This document shows positions 27,164 to 37,710 of a stretch of DNA of 64,000 nt, one piece after another. Made by a program: the position numbers and the translations under genes. The notes beneath the pieces were generated by a model, which worked only from the letters and a program-made list of their open reading frames with translations, was not told the origin of the DNA and searched no databases. Origin of the DNA: Paenibacillus sp. BSR1-1 (GTDB lineage Bacteria > Bacillota > Bacilli > Bacillales > Cytobacillaceae); assembly GCF_030403775.1 (NCBI RefSeq), contig NZ_JAQMWQ010000006.1, positions 62,001 through 126,000 on the forward strand, read 5' to 3'. Position 1 is the stretch's first letter, and each line of letters begins with the position of its first letter.

Positions 27164-29107
27164 GTGACCTTAACACAACCAACAGATTATGATGTCCACC
27201 TTTTTCACGAAGGAAGTTTGTATGAATGCTACAAGGTCTTTGGGGCACATCTTGAAATACAAAATGGAGTTAAGGGTACTCGTTTTTCTGTTTGGTCACC
27301 CCATGCCGCCGAGGTCAACGTGGTGGGGGATTTTAACAAATGGGATGGAAGCCGGCATGGGATGACAAAACTAAATGATGAAGGAATTTGGTCATTATTT
27401 ATTCCAGGTTTGCTGGAACAAGAGATATACAAGTTTCAAATAATAACTGCTAAGGGAGATACAATCTTAAAGGCAGATCCCTATGCATTTTATTCTGAGC
27501 TCAGGCCGCACACAGCATCCATTGTTTACAACATTGAAGGATATGATTGGAACGATCAAAAGTGGTTTAAAAATAAACGAAAGAAAAGTGTATATGAAGA
27601 ACCACTTACTATTTACGAGGTGCATTTAGGTTCTTGGAAGAAAAAGGACGATGGGGAGTTTTATTCATACCGAGAGCTGGCAGAGGATCTGATCCCATAT
27701 GTCCTTGAGCATAAATTTACTCATGTTGAAATTATGCCTATAATTGAACATCCTTATGATCGTTCCTGGGGCTACCAAGGAACCGGATATTATTCCCCGA
27801 CAAGTCGTTATGGTACACCGCATGATTTGATGTATTTTATCGACCAATGCCATCAAAGTGGTATAGGGATCATCCTTGATTGGGTTCCAGGACATTATGG
27901 CAGGGATGCCCATGGTTTGTATATGTTTGATGGGCAGCCCGTATATGAATATGAAGATACATACGTACGCGAGAATGAAATATGGGGAACAGCCAATTTT
28001 GATTTGGGAAAGTCTGAAGTGCGGAGCTTTTTGATCTCGAACGCCTTATTCTGGATGAAATACTACCACGTTGACGGTTTTCGTATCGATGCTGTGGCCA
28101 ATATGCTCTACTGGAATGCCGGGGGTGTGTATCAAAAAAATGAATTCGCTGTTTCGTTTCTACGAAAGCTAAATGAGATTGTATTTGATGCCGATCCAGC
28201 CATTTTGATGATGGCGGAAGATTCGACAGATTGGCCGTTAGTGACGTCGCCTGCTTATGAAGGCGGCTTAGGCTTTAACTATAAATGGAATATGGGGTGG
28301 ATGAACGATATTTTAAAATATATGGAAGCAGAGCCCCAGAATCGTAAGGAATTGCATGATAAAGTCACCTTCTCCCTCCTGTATGCATTTTCGGAAAACT
28401 TCGTCCTGCCATTGTCACATGATGAGGTGGTTCACGGCAAAAAATCCCTTTTAAATAAAATGCCGGGTGATTATTGGCGGAAATTTGCCCAGCTCCGCTT
28501 ATTGTTTGGATATTTCATGACACACCCTGGTAAAAAGCTATTGTTTATGGGCGGAGAGTTCGGTCAGTTTGATGAATGGAAGGATTTAGAGGATTTAGAT
28601 TGGGAATTACACGATTTCGAGATGCACCGCCTCATGCATGATTACTTTAGAGAATTGATGAACCTGTATAAGCGTTCAAAACCACTTTGGGAACTGGACC
28701 ATGATAATGAAGGCTTTGAGTGGATTGATGCAGACAATAAAGACCAAAGTATTTTTTCCTTTATTAGAAAAGGGAAAATTGAAGACAATATTCTTATTAT
28801 GGTTTGCAATTTTACAGAGGTTGTTTATGAAAACTATAAAGTAGGAGTTCCTTCCTACAATGATTACAATGAGATTTTAAATAGTGATTCAGTTGTTTAT
28901 GGTGGTTCGGGCAGGGTAAATAAAAAGAAAATCAAAACAATTGAAAAGCCGTTTCATAATCAGCCATGCCATCTGGAGATGACCATCCCGCCTTTTGGTA
29001 TATCCATTTTACGACCAGTGAAAACAAGAAAGGGGAAAATAAGCAATGGTACAGAAAAAAAAGTGCGTAGCAATGTTACTGGCAGGCGGCCAGGGCAGCC
29101 GTCTTAG
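27164..29107 (+). CDS. glgB: 1,4-alpha-glucan branching enzyme GlgB
   Basis: A GH13 branching enzyme of 647 aa from GTG 27164; a longer frame from ATG 27101 has no ribosome binding site, and alignment to B. subtilis GlgB favours the later start. It has the N-terminal CBM48 ([21 protein letters not shown]) and the catalytic barrel with [12 protein letters not shown] (nucleophile Asp), [10 protein letters not shown] (Glu) and [15 protein letters not shown]. It transfers glucan chains to alpha-1,6 positions during glycogen synthesis. Its last 20 codons overlap glgC by 62 bases. First gene of glgB-glgC-glgD-glgA. Confidence 0.92.
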   Translation: MTLTQPTDYDVHLFHEGSLYECYKVFGAHLEIQNGVKGTRFSVWSPHAAEVNVVGDFNKWDGSRHGMTKLNDEGIWSLFIPGLLEQEIYKFQIITAKGDTILKADPYAFYSELRPHTASIVYNIEGYDWNDQKWFKNKRKKSVYEEPLTIYEVHLGSWKKKDDGEFYSYRELAEDLIPYVLEHKFTHVEIMPIIEHPYDRSWGYQGTGYYSPTSRYGTPHDLMYFIDQCHQSGIGIILDWVPGHYGRDAHGLYMFDGQPVYEYEDTYVRENEIWGTANFDLGKSEVRSFLISNALFWMKYYHVDGFRIDAVANMLYWNAGGVYQKNEFAVSFLRKLNEIVFDADPAILMMAEDSTDWPLVTSPAYEGGLGFNYKWNMGWMNDILKYMEAEPQNRKELHDKVTFSLLYAFSENFVLPLSHDEVVHGKKSLLNKMPGDYWRKFAQLRLLFGYFMTHPGKKLLFMGGEFGQFDEWKDLEDLDWELHDFEMHRLMHDYFRELMNLYKRSKPLWELDHDNEGFEWIDADNKDQSIFSFIRKGKIEDNILIMVCNFTEVVYENYKVGVPSYNDYNEILNSDSVVYGGSGRVNKKKIKTIEKPFHNQPCHLEMTIPPFGISILRPVKTRKGKISNGTEKKVRSNVTGRRPGQPS

Positions 29108-30176
29108 TGCGCTGACAAGAGATAAGGCCAAGCCGGCCGTCTCATTTGGCGGCAAGTATAGAATCATTGACTTTCCGTTAAGCAACTGTACAAACTCAGG
29201 GATTGATACTGTAGGTGTATTGACCCAGTATCTGCCTCTCGTTTTGCATTCATATATCGGGATCGGCAGCGCTTGGGATTTAGATAGAATTAATGGCGGG
29301 GTTACCGTATTGCCTCCCTATTCGGAAACGGCAGGCGTCAGGTGGTATAAAGGTACGGCAAACGCCATTTACCAAAATTTAAATTATTTAAAACAATACA
29401 ATCCAGAGTACGTTCTAATCCTTTCAGGCGACCATATTTATAAAATGGATTATTCTAAAATGCTTGATTACCATATCGAAAAAGAAGCAGATGTATCGAT
29501 TTCCGTTATTGAGGTTCCCTGGGAGGAAGCAAGCCGCTTTGGAATTATGAATACCAATGAGGAATTAGAAATTATTGAATTTGAGGAAAAACCGAAAGAG
29601 CCAAAAAGCAATTTAGCATCGATGGGAATCTACATCTTTAAATGGCCGGTTTTAAGAATGTTTTTAGAGATGGATGATAAAAACCCTGAATCAAGCAATG
29701 ATTTTGGCAAGGATATCATTCCTTTATTACTGGAAGAAAAGAAAAGGGTCGTGGCCTATCCTTTCCAAGGCTATTGGAAGGATGTCGGTACGGTAGGAAG
29801 CTTATGGGAAGCCAATATGGACTTATTAAAAGAAGATACGGACTTTGATCTTTATGATCGTAATTGGAGAATTTATTCTGTCAATCCAAATCAGCCGCCT
29901 CAATATATTGCTCCAACCGCACAAATAGAGGAGTCATTGATTAATGAGGGCTGTATTGTTGAAGGGACGATTAAGCATTCAGTTTTGTTCCAAGGCGTTA
30001 CAGTTGAGGAAGGCAGTATGATTAAAGACTCTGTTATCATGCCGGATGCCCGTGTCGGAAAAAATGTTGTTATCGAGCGAGCTATTGTCGCACCAGGTAT
30101 GGTGGTGGAAGATAATGCTATTATTCGTCCCTCACATAACAAAGATGCTGTAATTTTGTTTGCTGATGAAGAATAG
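29046..30176 (+). CDS. glgC: Glucose-1-phosphate adenylyltransferase catalytic subunit GlgC
   Basis: A 376-aa nucleotidyltransferase with [20 protein letters not shown] (nucleotide site), [20 protein letters not shown], and a C-terminal left-handed beta-helix. It makes ADP-glucose from glucose-1-phosphate and ATP. The start lies inside glgB behind AAAGGGGAA, so translation of the two is coupled. It works with GlgD as a heteromer in Bacillus. Confidence 0.95.
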   Translation: MVQKKKCVAMLLAGGQGSRLSALTRDKAKPAVSFGGKYRIIDFPLSNCTNSGIDTVGVLTQYLPLVLHSYIGIGSAWDLDRINGGVTVLPPYSETAGVRWYKGTANAIYQNLNYLKQYNPEYVLILSGDHIYKMDYSKMLDYHIEKEADVSISVIEVPWEEASRFGIMNTNEELEIIEFEEKPKEPKSNLASMGIYIFKWPVLRMFLEMDDKNPESSNDFGKDIIPLLLEEKKRVVAYPFQGYWKDVGTVGSLWEANMDLLKEDTDFDLYDRNWRIYSVNPNQPPQYIAPTAQIEESLINEGCIVEGTIKHSVLFQGVTVEEGSMIKDSVIMPDARVGKNVVIERAIVAPGMVVEDNAIIRPSHNKDAVILFADEE

Positions 30177-30211
30177 TCATAAAAACTTACTAGGAAAGGC
30201 AGGAGGATACT

Positions 30212-31228
30212 TTGCCGTGTTCCATGCTTGGTATTATCAATGCAACCAATGAGTTTGAAACATTTCAGAATTTAACTGCCCATCGTACTTTAGCATCTCT
30301 TCCCTTTGCAGGACGTTATCGTTTAATCGACTTTATGTTATCAAATATGGTGAACTCAGGGATTACGAATGTAGCGATTTTCACCGGACATGAGATACGG
30401 TCGTTAATGGACCATTTAGGATCTGGAAAGCAATGGGACTTGGACAGAAAGCGTGATGGTCTGTTTGTGTTCACGCCAGATGGAAAATCCCGGTACGAAC
30501 GATTTGGGTCATTTGCACATTTCTCGAAAAATATCACTTATTTCTTACGCAGTAAGCAAAAGTACGTTGTCATAACCAACTGCTACACAGTAGGAACCAT
30601 CGATTTTTGTGAAATTTTAGATCATCATATTGAAACGGAAGCGGATATTACGGAGGTATCCAATAATGGGAAATCGCTGGAAACCTATATATTAAGCAAA
30701 GATTTATTGCTATCCCTTTTTGATCAATATAAGAATCAAGGATATTACAGTATCTTTGATGTAATCCATGATAAACGTCATAATTTTAAAATAAATTTGT
30801 ATGATTGGACAGGCTATATTGCGATTATTGACTCCCTTCAAAGCTATTATCGAAATAGTCTGGATTTGCTGCAGCCGTCCGTATGGAAAGAAGTTTTTTC
30901 AAAGGAAGATCCAATTTTCACGAAAGTAAAGGACGAGCCGCCAACACGCTATAGGAAGGAAGCAAAGGTTGCCAATTCAATGATTGCAAATGGATGTGTT
31001 ATTGAAGGGGATATAGAGAATAGCATCCTTTTCCGTTCTGTTAAAGTTGGTAAAGGCGCTGTGATTCGTAACTCCATCATCATGCAGAAGTGTCAGGTTG
31101 GAGAAAATTGTGTACTGGATGGAGTCATTATCGATAAAGATGTCAGGATTGAAAATAGTGTACACTTGACAGGAACCTTAGTGTCACCTTATATAGTAGG
31201 TAAAGGTACAGTTCAAGAGGGGCGTTGA
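30212..31228 (+). CDS. glgD: Glucose-1-phosphate adenylyltransferase accessory subunit GlgD
   Basis: A 338-aa GlgC-like protein that has lost the catalytic GGxGxRL loop (here [20 protein letters not shown]) but keeps [20 protein letters not shown] and the beta-helix. In Bacillaceae it is the regulatory partner of GlgC. The start is TTG 30212, five bases after AGGAGG. Confidence 0.93.
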   Translation: MPCSMLGIINATNEFETFQNLTAHRTLASLPFAGRYRLIDFMLSNMVNSGITNVAIFTGHEIRSLMDHLGSGKQWDLDRKRDGLFVFTPDGKSRYERFGSFAHFSKNITYFLRSKQKYVVITNCYTVGTIDFCEILDHHIETEADITEVSNNGKSLETYILSKDLLLSLFDQYKNQGYYSIFDVIHDKRHNFKINLYDWTGYIAIIDSLQSYYRNSLDLLQPSVWKEVFSKEDPIFTKVKDEPPTRYRKEAKVANSMIANGCVIEGDIENSILFRSVKVGKGAVIRNSIIMQKCQVGENCVLDGVIIDKDVRIENSVHLTGTLVSPYIVGKGTVQEGR

Positions 31229-31235
31229 GGATAAA

Positions 31236-32681
31236 GTGAAAGTGTTATTTGCAGTTTCTGAGTGTGTCCCGTTTGTGAAAACGGGCGGTCTTGCCGACGT
31301 AGCGGGTGCGTTGCCCAAAGCGTTAAAAAAGTTAGGGGCAGATGTACGTGTTATCCTGCCAAATTACAGTTTAATTCCTGAAAAGCTGAGAAAATCATTT
31401 CAATTTCAAAAGGCGATTTATATTCAGCTCGGTTGGCGCAGTCAATACTGTGGCATCTATTCCTACGAGCATGATGGGATTACCTATTATTTTATTGATA
31501 ACGAATATTATTTTTATCGTGATACTCTATATGGCCATTATGATGATGGGGAACGATTTTCTTATTTCTCAAAGGCAGTATTGGAATGCATTCCCCATCT
31601 GGATTTTTTCCCTGATGTGATTCATTGTCATGACTGGCATACAGGCATGGTGAATTTTTTATTGGACGCCCAGTATCGTCTCAATCCGCTTTATAGGGAC
31701 ATGAAAACGGTATTTACGATTCACAATTTACAGTTCCAGGGGATTTTCCCATATGAGGTAATGAGTGAATTGTTAGGATTAAGTCATCAATATTTTAACA
31801 GCGAGCAGCTGGAGTTTTACGGAAATGTTAACTTTATGAAGGGCGGAATTGTTTCATCTGATGTCGTAACAACTGTAAGTCCGACCTATAAAGAAGAGAT
31901 TCAGTATCCCTATTTTGGCGAAAGGCTCGACGGCTTTTTACGAAAACACAGCGATAAGCTTATTGGCATCGTAAATGGCATCGACGACGTTGCCTACAAT
32001 CCCAGAGCTGACCAAGATATTTCGGTTTCCTATGATCTAAATTCATTAGATGGTAAAGCAGTGAATAAGAAAGAGCTGCAAAAATATTTCAGTCTGCCGG
32101 AAAGGGAAAACACCCCCGTTATGGCGATGGTAACCCGCTTAACCGCACAAAAAGGGTTAGACTTGGTGCTCAATGTGTTTCACAGCATGATGCAGGAGGA
32201 TGTACAATTCATCGTTCTTGGGTCTGGAGACCCTCAATATGAGGACTTCTTTAGTCGAATGGAGCAAGAATTTCCGGATAAGGTAAGGGTCTATTTAGGC
32301 TTTAATGAAGCATTAGCTCATCAAATTTATGCGGGGGCTGATTTGTTTTTAATGCCTTCACAATTTGAGCCTTGCGGATTAGGGCAGCTTATTGCCCTTC
32401 AGTACGGAACCATACCGATTGTAAGAGAAACGGGCGGTTTGAATGATACGGTACATTCTTATAATGAAAGCACTGGTGAGGGCAACGGATTCACATTTAA
32501 GAATTTCAACGCCCATGATATGCTGCATACAGTTAGAAGAGCGAACTATTTTTATCAACAAAAGGAAACTTGGAATAGCTTAGTACAAAATGCGATGAGT
32601 CAAGATTATAGTTGGATGCAGTCTGCAAAGAAATACAATGAGATTTATGAGGACCTTCTTGATGACAAACCTATAGAGTAA
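31236..32681 (+). CDS. glgA: Glycogen synthase GlgA
   Basis: A 481-aa GT5 starch/glycogen synthase. The ADP-glucose site [16 protein letters not shown] is at residues 15-30, and the C-terminal GT-B half has [21 protein letters not shown]. It elongates alpha-1,4-glucan. GTG start seven bases after the glgD stop. A terminator follows at once: the glgP phosphorylase that closes the B. subtilis operon is not here. Confidence 0.95.
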   Translation: MKVLFAVSECVPFVKTGGLADVAGALPKALKKLGADVRVILPNYSLIPEKLRKSFQFQKAIYIQLGWRSQYCGIYSYEHDGITYYFIDNEYYFYRDTLYGHYDDGERFSYFSKAVLECIPHLDFFPDVIHCHDWHTGMVNFLLDAQYRLNPLYRDMKTVFTIHNLQFQGIFPYEVMSELLGLSHQYFNSEQLEFYGNVNFMKGGIVSSDVVTTVSPTYKEEIQYPYFGERLDGFLRKHSDKLIGIVNGIDDVAYNPRADQDISVSYDLNSLDGKAVNKKELQKYFSLPERENTPVMAMVTRLTAQKGLDLVLNVFHSMMQEDVQFIVLGSGDPQYEDFFSRMEQEFPDKVRVYLGFNEALAHQIYAGADLFLMPSQFEPCGLGQLIALQYGTIPIVRETGGLNDTVHSYNESTGEGNGFTFKNFNAHDMLHTVRRANYFYQQKETWNSLVQNAMSQDYSWMQSAKKYNEIYEDLLDDKPIE

Positions 32682-32693
32682 ACCAAAACCTGG

Positions 32694-32718
32694 AACCGGG
32701 CATCTTGCCTGGTTTTTT
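32694..32718 (+). terminator. Terminator of the glg operon
   Basis: AACCGGGCA-TCT-TGCCTGGTT stem (one G-T pair) followed by TTTTTT. Confidence 0.85.
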
Positions 32719-32799
32719 ATTTTTACTGAAAAAATATATCTTACTTTTAACTAATAGTTAATGATGTTTAATTATTATGTTGTTTATCAAAAAATTCAA

Positions 32800-32830
32800 A
32801 ACAGCGGGAAAACAAATGCTTCCCACTGTT
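32800..32830 (-). terminator. Terminator of the minus-strand GerP-like gene
   Basis: AACAGCGGGA / TCCCACTGTT inverted repeat, 11-base loop; on the minus strand it is followed by TTTTGAATTTTTTG. Confidence 0.6.
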
Positions 32831-32860
32831 AAAAATATAAATATATATGGTCAAATCTTA

Positions 32861-33073
32861 TTATTTGGTTCGAACTGCTGCTTGTAATGGGACAGCAAAT
32901 TCTATAGGGGCTGCTGCAAGTGGAACTAACGTAGAACCAACCGTAGTATATCCAACAGGAGCGACCCGTTGACCTTTAGCAGCCCCACAACCAATTTGGA
33001 GAACGCCACTATTGACTAACTGGCCAATTTTCAAAAAACGGATATCAAATGATTGCTGAAGATGGTTATCCAT
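32861..33073 (-). CDS. Small GerP-like spore protein (GerPB/GerPD type)
   Basis: A 70-aa protein starting at ATG 33073, with AGAGGTG six bases upstream. The core RFLKIGQLVNSGVLQIGCG follows the pattern of the small GerP proteins (strand, then NSSVLQIG-like motif), which sit in the inner spore coat and let germinants through. The rest is Ala/Pro/Val-rich. It stands alone, away from any gerPABCDEF cluster. The family call rests on one short motif. Confidence 0.5.
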   Translation of the reverse strand: MDNHLQQSFDIRFLKIGQLVNSGVLQIGCGAAKGQRVAPVGYTTVGSTLVPLAAAPIEFAVPLQAAVRTK

Positions 33074-33221
33074 TTTAATCACCTCTTATTAATATATGAT
33101 CAAGAGTTGGGTTCAGTTCTGATAATAATAATGCCAAAATGATAAATAAATTTTAAGGGATTCTAAAAAATGCGGAAAATACTATATTTGTACGGTGATG
33201 GATTTGAAGGGGAGTGAGAAG

Positions 33222-34442
33222 TTGAAATTGAAGTGGAGCATACCCATACCCATTGTTTTATTTGTTTTCTTTGCTACAGGATGTGGCGATTCGCAAAAAA
33301 CAAAGCATGATTTAGAACAACAAAAAATAACAGGTAAAAATCAATCAGAACTAACCAGTGATCAAACAAATAAGCCTGCCGTAAAACCAGAAAAACCTAG
33401 CGCTCAACCAGAAAAACCCACCATTAAACCGGGCAATACCACCAATCAACAGGAAACATCTACTCATCAAACGATAAAGATACATGACGAGTCCATTCAA
33501 AAAGAACGCCCAATTATCAACATTATTTATCCACAAATTGATGGCATGAAAGACAAATTGGCACAAGCAGAAATTAATGATACTTTGAAGAAAAAGGCGA
33601 ACAATGCAGATGAGAGTCAAATGTCCAATGATGATCCAAGTTCGCCGTCATCGTTCTTTTCAAAATACGAAATCACATTTCAAAATGACCATCTCATTAG
33701 TTTTATGTTTAATCAATATTACTATCTTAGCGGGGCTGCACATGGAATGCCATCTCGAGTTCCTATATTGGTGGATTTGGATAATGGGAAGATTGTAGAA
33801 CCAAACGAAATGTATAATGAATCAGATAAAGCAAAACAAATCATTACACAACTCGTCCTAAAAGAGGATGTTTTGCACACGCTTGAAGCTATGGGTGAGT
33901 TTAAACAAATAACCTCAGATGATTTAAACCAAATTTATCTAACAAAGGAAGGCTTAATTATTTATTTCCCACCATATGAATACGCTTCCTATGCTGAAGG
34001 TACGCTTCAATATCAACTTCCGTTTTCGGATATAAAGGGCATTTTGAATACTGCATTTTTCAATAGTCATGGGATTGATATTTCAAAACCAAGTAGCTTA
34101 ATAACCATTTATGTTTCCGAAGGGTATCATTTTTCGGTTCCAAAAACCTGGATTGATCGTTTAGTATTTGAAAGAGCAGATTACGAGGCAAATAAATCTT
34201 GGTATGATGAAGTCAATATATATTATAATTCTTCTGATAAACCGATATTGTTTAGTATCCATATGTATGAAAAACAAGTATGGACTTCGTTAAAACCGGA
34301 AACGGAAGTAGAATTGGTAGAAAACAATAATATCATTTATTCCTATTCAGTCAGAAAATACCCACAGAACGATTTACAAGTCAATGATTTCCTTAATAAT
34401 GTGGTTCCCGAAATAATGAAAACATTCCAAATAGATTTTTAA
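33222..34442 (+). CDS. Lipoprotein with DUF4163/DUF3298 (RsiV/PdaC-like) domain
   Basis: A 406-aa exported lipoprotein. Signal peptide with lipobox FATGC (Cys21), then a roughly 70-residue Lys/Pro/Gln linker with KPEKPS-type repeats. The folded part shows the DUF3298 pattern: YYYLSGAAHGMPSRVPILVD, LDNGKIVEPNEMY and EGLIIYFPPYEYASYAEG. Related domains occur in RsiV and the deacetylase PdaC and bind lysozyme or peptidoglycan in some cases. The start is TTG 33222 behind GGGGAGTGAG; an upstream in-frame GTG lacks a site. Function unknown. Confidence 0.7.
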   Translation: MKLKWSIPIPIVLFVFFATGCGDSQKTKHDLEQQKITGKNQSELTSDQTNKPAVKPEKPSAQPEKPTIKPGNTTNQQETSTHQTIKIHDESIQKERPIINIIYPQIDGMKDKLAQAEINDTLKKKANNADESQMSNDDPSSPSSFFSKYEITFQNDHLISFMFNQYYYLSGAAHGMPSRVPILVDLDNGKIVEPNEMYNESDKAKQIITQLVLKEDVLHTLEAMGEFKQITSDDLNQIYLTKEGLIIYFPPYEYASYAEGTLQYQLPFSDIKGILNTAFFNSHGIDISKPSSLITIYVSEGYHFSVPKTWIDRLVFERADYEANKSWYDEVNIYYNSSDKPILFSIHMYEKQVWTSLKPETEVELVENNNIIYSYSVRKYPQNDLQVNDFLNNVVPEIMKTFQIDF

Positions 34443-34461
34443 AATTAGAACCGGTTAGTCA

Positions 34462-34493
34462 AACATTATTCCAATGTGGAATAATGTTTTTTT
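34462..34493 (+). terminator. Terminator after the lipoprotein gene
   Basis: Perfect 12-bp stem AACATTATTCCA-ATG-TGGAATAATGTT plus a T run. Confidence 0.85.
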
Positions 34494-34532
34494 ACTATTA
34501 ATAAAATTTAATTAATTATTGTTTAGGTGCAA

Positions 34533-34569
34533 TTGACGAAGTGTGACCTATATGTGTAAAATACATATA
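34533..34569 (+). promoter_or_regulatory. Promoter with overlapping palindrome for the phasin-like gene
   Basis: TTGACG (34533-34538), 18-bp spacer, TAAAAT (34557-34562). A palindrome TATATGT-N7-ACATATA (34549-34569) covers the -10 and is a likely repressor site. The leader to the gene at 34684 is about 115 nt. Confidence 0.6.
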
Positions 34570-34683
34570 TGGTAATTTCAAAAAAACAAATTCGTGACCT
34601 AGTATTCTGAAACTCTACATACCTCTTTTTTCATTTAGAGGATAAAATAGAGAAATTTACAAAGTAAATGAGGAGGAATAAAG

Positions 34684-35325
34684 ATGGCCCAAAAGGTGAT
34701 TCAAAAAGAAGATGTCGTAAAAAATGAGGTTAAAAAGGTAGAGGTTCCAAAAGTAGAGGTTGCAAAAGTTGAAATTCAAAAAGTAGAGCAGCAAAAAGAA
34801 GCAAGTTATGCTACAGAGTCATTTATTGAAACATTTTGGGATCAAATTGAAGGTGCAGTAACTCGCACAAGAGAATATCGAGCACAACGCCAAGAACTTT
34901 ACTTAAAAGCGATTAAGGAAACAACAAAGTTCAATGGAGTTTACCGCAAAACGTTAAAGAGTTTCTATGAGCAAGCGACAAAATTTAATAGCGATTTGCG
35001 CAATGGCTTATTCCAAAACCCTATTATTAAAACAAATGAAGCTGCTCAAGAAGTGACTGAATCTTTAAAAGGACAAGTAAGTGAAGCAGCTAGTAAACTA
35101 GAGGAGCTTTATTTAACTCCAATTAACACAGCCTTTGATTTAATGGAAAGATCAGAAAAGCTTGTTGAACAAAATAGCGAGTCATTCATTAAATATACCA
35201 ATGAAGCATTTAATGCTTGGGAAGCTGTCACAGACAACTACTTAACACAAGCTAGGAAAACTCATCATAATATTGCTGAACGAATAGAAGATAGCGTGCG
35301 TGTACTTGTTGCTCCAAGTAAATAG
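34684..35325 (+). CDS. Polyhydroxyalkanoate inclusion protein (PhaP_Bmeg-like phasin)
   Basis: A 213-aa, charged, mostly helical protein with no signal peptide. Residues 1-42 carry a repeated V-x-K-V-E unit. Residues 45-210 are long amphipathic helices (FIETFWDQIEGAVTRTREYR near the start) in the pattern of the B. megaterium-type granule protein. Phasins coat storage granules. No phaQ, phaR, phaB or phaC gene is nearby, which is unusual because phaP is normally in that cluster. A stress or coiled-coil protein is the alternative. Confidence 0.55.
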   Translation: MAQKVIQKEDVVKNEVKKVEVPKVEVAKVEIQKVEQQKEASYATESFIETFWDQIEGAVTRTREYRAQRQELYLKAIKETTKFNGVYRKTLKSFYEQATKFNSDLRNGLFQNPIIKTNEAAQEVTESLKGQVSEAASKLEELYLTPINTAFDLMERSEKLVEQNSESFIKYTNEAFNAWEAVTDNYLTQARKTHHNIAERIEDSVRVLVAPSK

Positions 35326-35424
35326 TGTTAAATATATATTTGATATCGCACAAAAAAAGCAATTTTACCTTTCAAGTAACGGGTTCGGTTTAAAGGTGCA
35401 AAAATGTAAATAACATTATAATTA

Positions 35425-35460
35425 GGCATCCAATTCGCAAATGAATTGGATGCCTTTTAT
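35425..35460. terminator. Bidirectional terminator between phasin-like gene and mqo
   Basis: Perfect 12-bp inverted repeat GGCATCCAATTC-N6-GAATTGGATGCC between convergent genes, with TTTTATTTATT on the plus side. Confidence 0.8.
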
Positions 35461-35491
35461 TTATTGATACATGGGGACTACATCCAAAGAA

Positions 35492-36994
35492 TTAACTAAA
35501 GACCAGCTTTTTTTCGATAAGACCAAGTGTCTGCGCTGTTGAAGTTTGAATTTCGTGAAGAAGCTCTGGTTTTTCCATTAGTGACATGCCATAAGAAGGA
35601 ATCATTTCTTTGATTTTGGGTTCCCACTCTTTCATATGTTGTGTGAAGCATTTTTTAATTACCTCAAGCATAACGTCAACGGCAGTAGAAGCGCCTGGAG
35701 AAGCGCCTAGTAATGCTGCGATTGAGCCATCAGCGGAAGTAATCACTTCCGTACCAAATTGAAGTGTTCCTTTTCCACCAGCTTCAGTATCTTTGATAAT
35801 TTGCACACGTTGGCCCGCTACGACAAAATCCCAATCCTCTCTTTTGGCGTTCGGGATAAACTCGCGCAACTCTTCCATGCGTTCTTCTATCGATAACATA
35901 ACTTGCTTAATCAGGTATTTTGTCAATGTCATCTCTTTTACGCCTGCGGCCAACATAGTTAAGATATTATTCGGTTTTACGGAAGTTAATAGATCGAACA
36001 TTGAACCATTTTTCAAGAACTTTGGTGAGAAACCGGCAAATGGTCCAAATACCAGCGATTTTTTATTGTTGATATATCTTGTGTCAAGATGCGGAATAGA
36101 CATTGGTGGAGCACCAATCTTAGCTTTGCCGTAAACTTTTGCATGATGCTGCGCTACAACATCCGGATTATTACACACCATAAATATTCCGCTTACCGGA
36201 AATCCTCCAATATGTTTTCCTTCAGGAATACCGGATTTTTGCAATATATGCAAGCTTCCTCCGCCGCCTCCGATAAAGACAAATTTTGCAATATGGCGTT
36301 CGACAGTACCGCTATCGAGATTCTGCACCTTCAATTCCCACAAGCCGTCAATAGTACGTTTAATATCCTTAACATTATATTTGTGGTTTATAACGACATT
36401 TTTACTCTCTAGATGCTCAAACAGCATGCGTGTTAAAGCACCAAAGTTGATATCAGTTCCAGAGTCAATTTTTGTGGCAGCTATGGGTTCATTAGATGTG
36501 CGGTCTTGCATAATAAGCGGAATCCATTCCATCAGTTGTTCCGGGTCATCGGAAAATCTCATCTCTTGAAATAGGGGATTGTTTGATAGGGCGTTAAAAC
36601 GTTTATTTAAGAACTCTACATTTCGTTTCCCTTGTACAAAACTCATATGAGGCATTGGCATGATAAAGTCCTGTGGATTACCTATAAGCTTGTTGTTTAC
36701 AAGATAAGACCAAAACTGCATTGAAACCTGAAACTGTTCATTAATTTTTATAGCATTAGAAATATCTACTGATCCATCCGATTTTTCGGCCGTGTAGTTA
36801 AGCTCGCACAGAGCAGCATGCCCCGTCCCCGCATTATTCCATTCGTTAGAGCTTTCCTCTCCTACGTTTGCGAGCTTCTCAAACACTGTAATTTCCCATT
36901 CCGGTACTAATTCTTTCATGAGTGTCCCCAATGTCGCACTCATGATTCCAGCGCCAATTAAAATGACATCTGTTTTTGTTTCTCTGTCGCTCAT
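35492..36994 (-). CDS. mqo: Malate:quinone oxidoreductase
   Basis: A 500-aa FAD enzyme, the family's normal length. The FAD-binding [10 protein letters not shown] lies near residue 13, then [38 protein letters not shown] and [14 protein letters not shown]. It oxidises malate to oxaloacetate and passes electrons to the quinone pool at the membrane face. I start at ATG 36994 behind GGAAGGGG, not at the longer upstream frame. It stands alone. Confidence 0.95.
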   Translation of the reverse strand: MSDRETKTDVILIGAGIMSATLGTLMKELVPEWEITVFEKLANVGEESSNEWNNAGTGHAALCELNYTAEKSDGSVDISNAIKINEQFQVSMQFWSYLVNNKLIGNPQDFIMPMPHMSFVQGKRNVEFLNKRFNALSNNPLFQEMRFSDDPEQLMEWIPLIMQDRTSNEPIAATKIDSGTDINFGALTRMLFEHLESKNVVINHKYNVKDIKRTIDGLWELKVQNLDSGTVERHIAKFVFIGGGGGSLHILQKSGIPEGKHIGGFPVSGIFMVCNNPDVVAQHHAKVYGKAKIGAPPMSIPHLDTRYINNKKSLVFGPFAGFSPKFLKNGSMFDLLTSVKPNNILTMLAAGVKEMTLTKYLIKQVMLSIEERMEELREFIPNAKREDWDFVVAGQRVQIIKDTEAGGKGTLQFGTEVITSADGSIAALLGASPGASTAVDVMLEVIKKCFTQHMKEWEPKIKEMIPSYGMSLMEKPELLHEIQTSTAQTLGLIEKKLVFS

Positions 36995-37209
36995 TTTTAC
37001 AACCCCTTCCTTTAAAATTTGCAGAAAAGATGTTGATGTCACACCAAACAAGGTACCACAAGTCACAAATCTTTTCTGTCTCTAAACAATTTCTTAGTGC
37101 ATTAAAATTATTTATAAATTAAAACATCTATAATTATATGATGATTTTAAATTATTTGAAAGTAAAAAAAGTTGAAAAATGATAATAATTCAAAAGGAAT
37201 AAAGCAAAA

Positions 37210-37259
37210 ACCAATAAAATTTGTTGTGTTTGATTGTTTTTAATTTGTTTTATTTTAAG
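37210..37259. promoter_or_regulatory. Candidate operator of the 2-AEP regulon, copy P1
   Basis: ACCAATAAAATT (37210-37221) is identical to a 12-mer at 42680. TTTGATTGTT (37229-37238) is the inverse of AACAATCAAA at 47040. These match sites before the other 2-AEP transcription units. A DeoR-type regulator is encoded at 45498. Confidence 0.4.
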
Positions 37260-37267
37260 AATTAACA

Positions 37268-37285
37268 ATGTGAAAAAATTCACAT
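37268..37285. promoter_or_regulatory. Rex- or Fnr-type palindrome upstream of the 2-AEP importer
   Basis: ATGTGAA-AAAA-TTCACAT is a perfect palindrome. Its core TGTGAA-N4-TTCACA fits the Rex consensus and also the Fnr pattern TGTGA-N6-TCACA. Confidence 0.45.
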
Positions 37286-37520
37286 GTAGACTGTTATATT
37301 CCCTGGCTCACGTGCAACTTCTAGATTATTAATAGAGCAGAAAAAATATGCAAAACCAAAATAAAAAAGGGAAAACAAATAAAAAATATTGCAATTCATT
37401 GTTTTTCGCTTTATATTTAGTTTAAATATTAAGAATATTTTAAAATCTACTAAAGAAGAGGTGAATATGTGTTTAGCCGACATCCCCCTACAAAATAAGT
37501 AGACCTTAAACAAATCATTA

Positions 37521-37534
37521 TGAAAGCGTTCACA
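37521..37534. promoter_or_regulatory. Perfect CcpA cre box upstream of the 2-AEP importer
   Basis: TGAAAGCGTTCACA matches TGWAANCGNTNWCA at all 14 positions. It lies 177 nt before the binding-protein gene. Confidence 0.7.
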
Positions 37535-37710
37535 ATAAGCAGATATGGCTAGAAAATCTACCAATCCTAAAACAACAAATTAAACCCATCACATGAATCC
37601 AATCATTACAAACTTTTTTTTAAAGTATGCCATTTCTTCAAGATCCCTCAATTACCCAAAAGTGGGTCAAACTTTTCAATGATTAAAAAAATAAAAAAGG
37701 GGATGTTTCA

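Larger units (their letters stand above)
36995..37710. other. 716-bp AT-rich intergenic region with several regulatory sites
   Basis: This gap between mqo and the 2-AEP importer holds no convincing gene. It contains an ACCAATAAAATT operator-like motif (37210), a Rex/Fnr-type palindrome (37268), a possible 11-codon reading frame (37467-37502) with an AGAGGTG site, and a perfect cre box (37521). Both flanking genes could be controlled from here. Confidence 0.6.

Noticed and set aside
37300-37317. Possible sigma-54 promoter (TGGCTCACGTGCA)
   Set aside because: GG and GC elements are separated by 7 bases rather than the required 10.
37280-37564. 94-codon minus-strand open frame in the mqo-importer gap
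   Set aside because: Low-complexity, Phe/Tyr/Leu-rich product from AT-rich DNA and no ribosome site; it also runs through the cre box and the palindrome edge.
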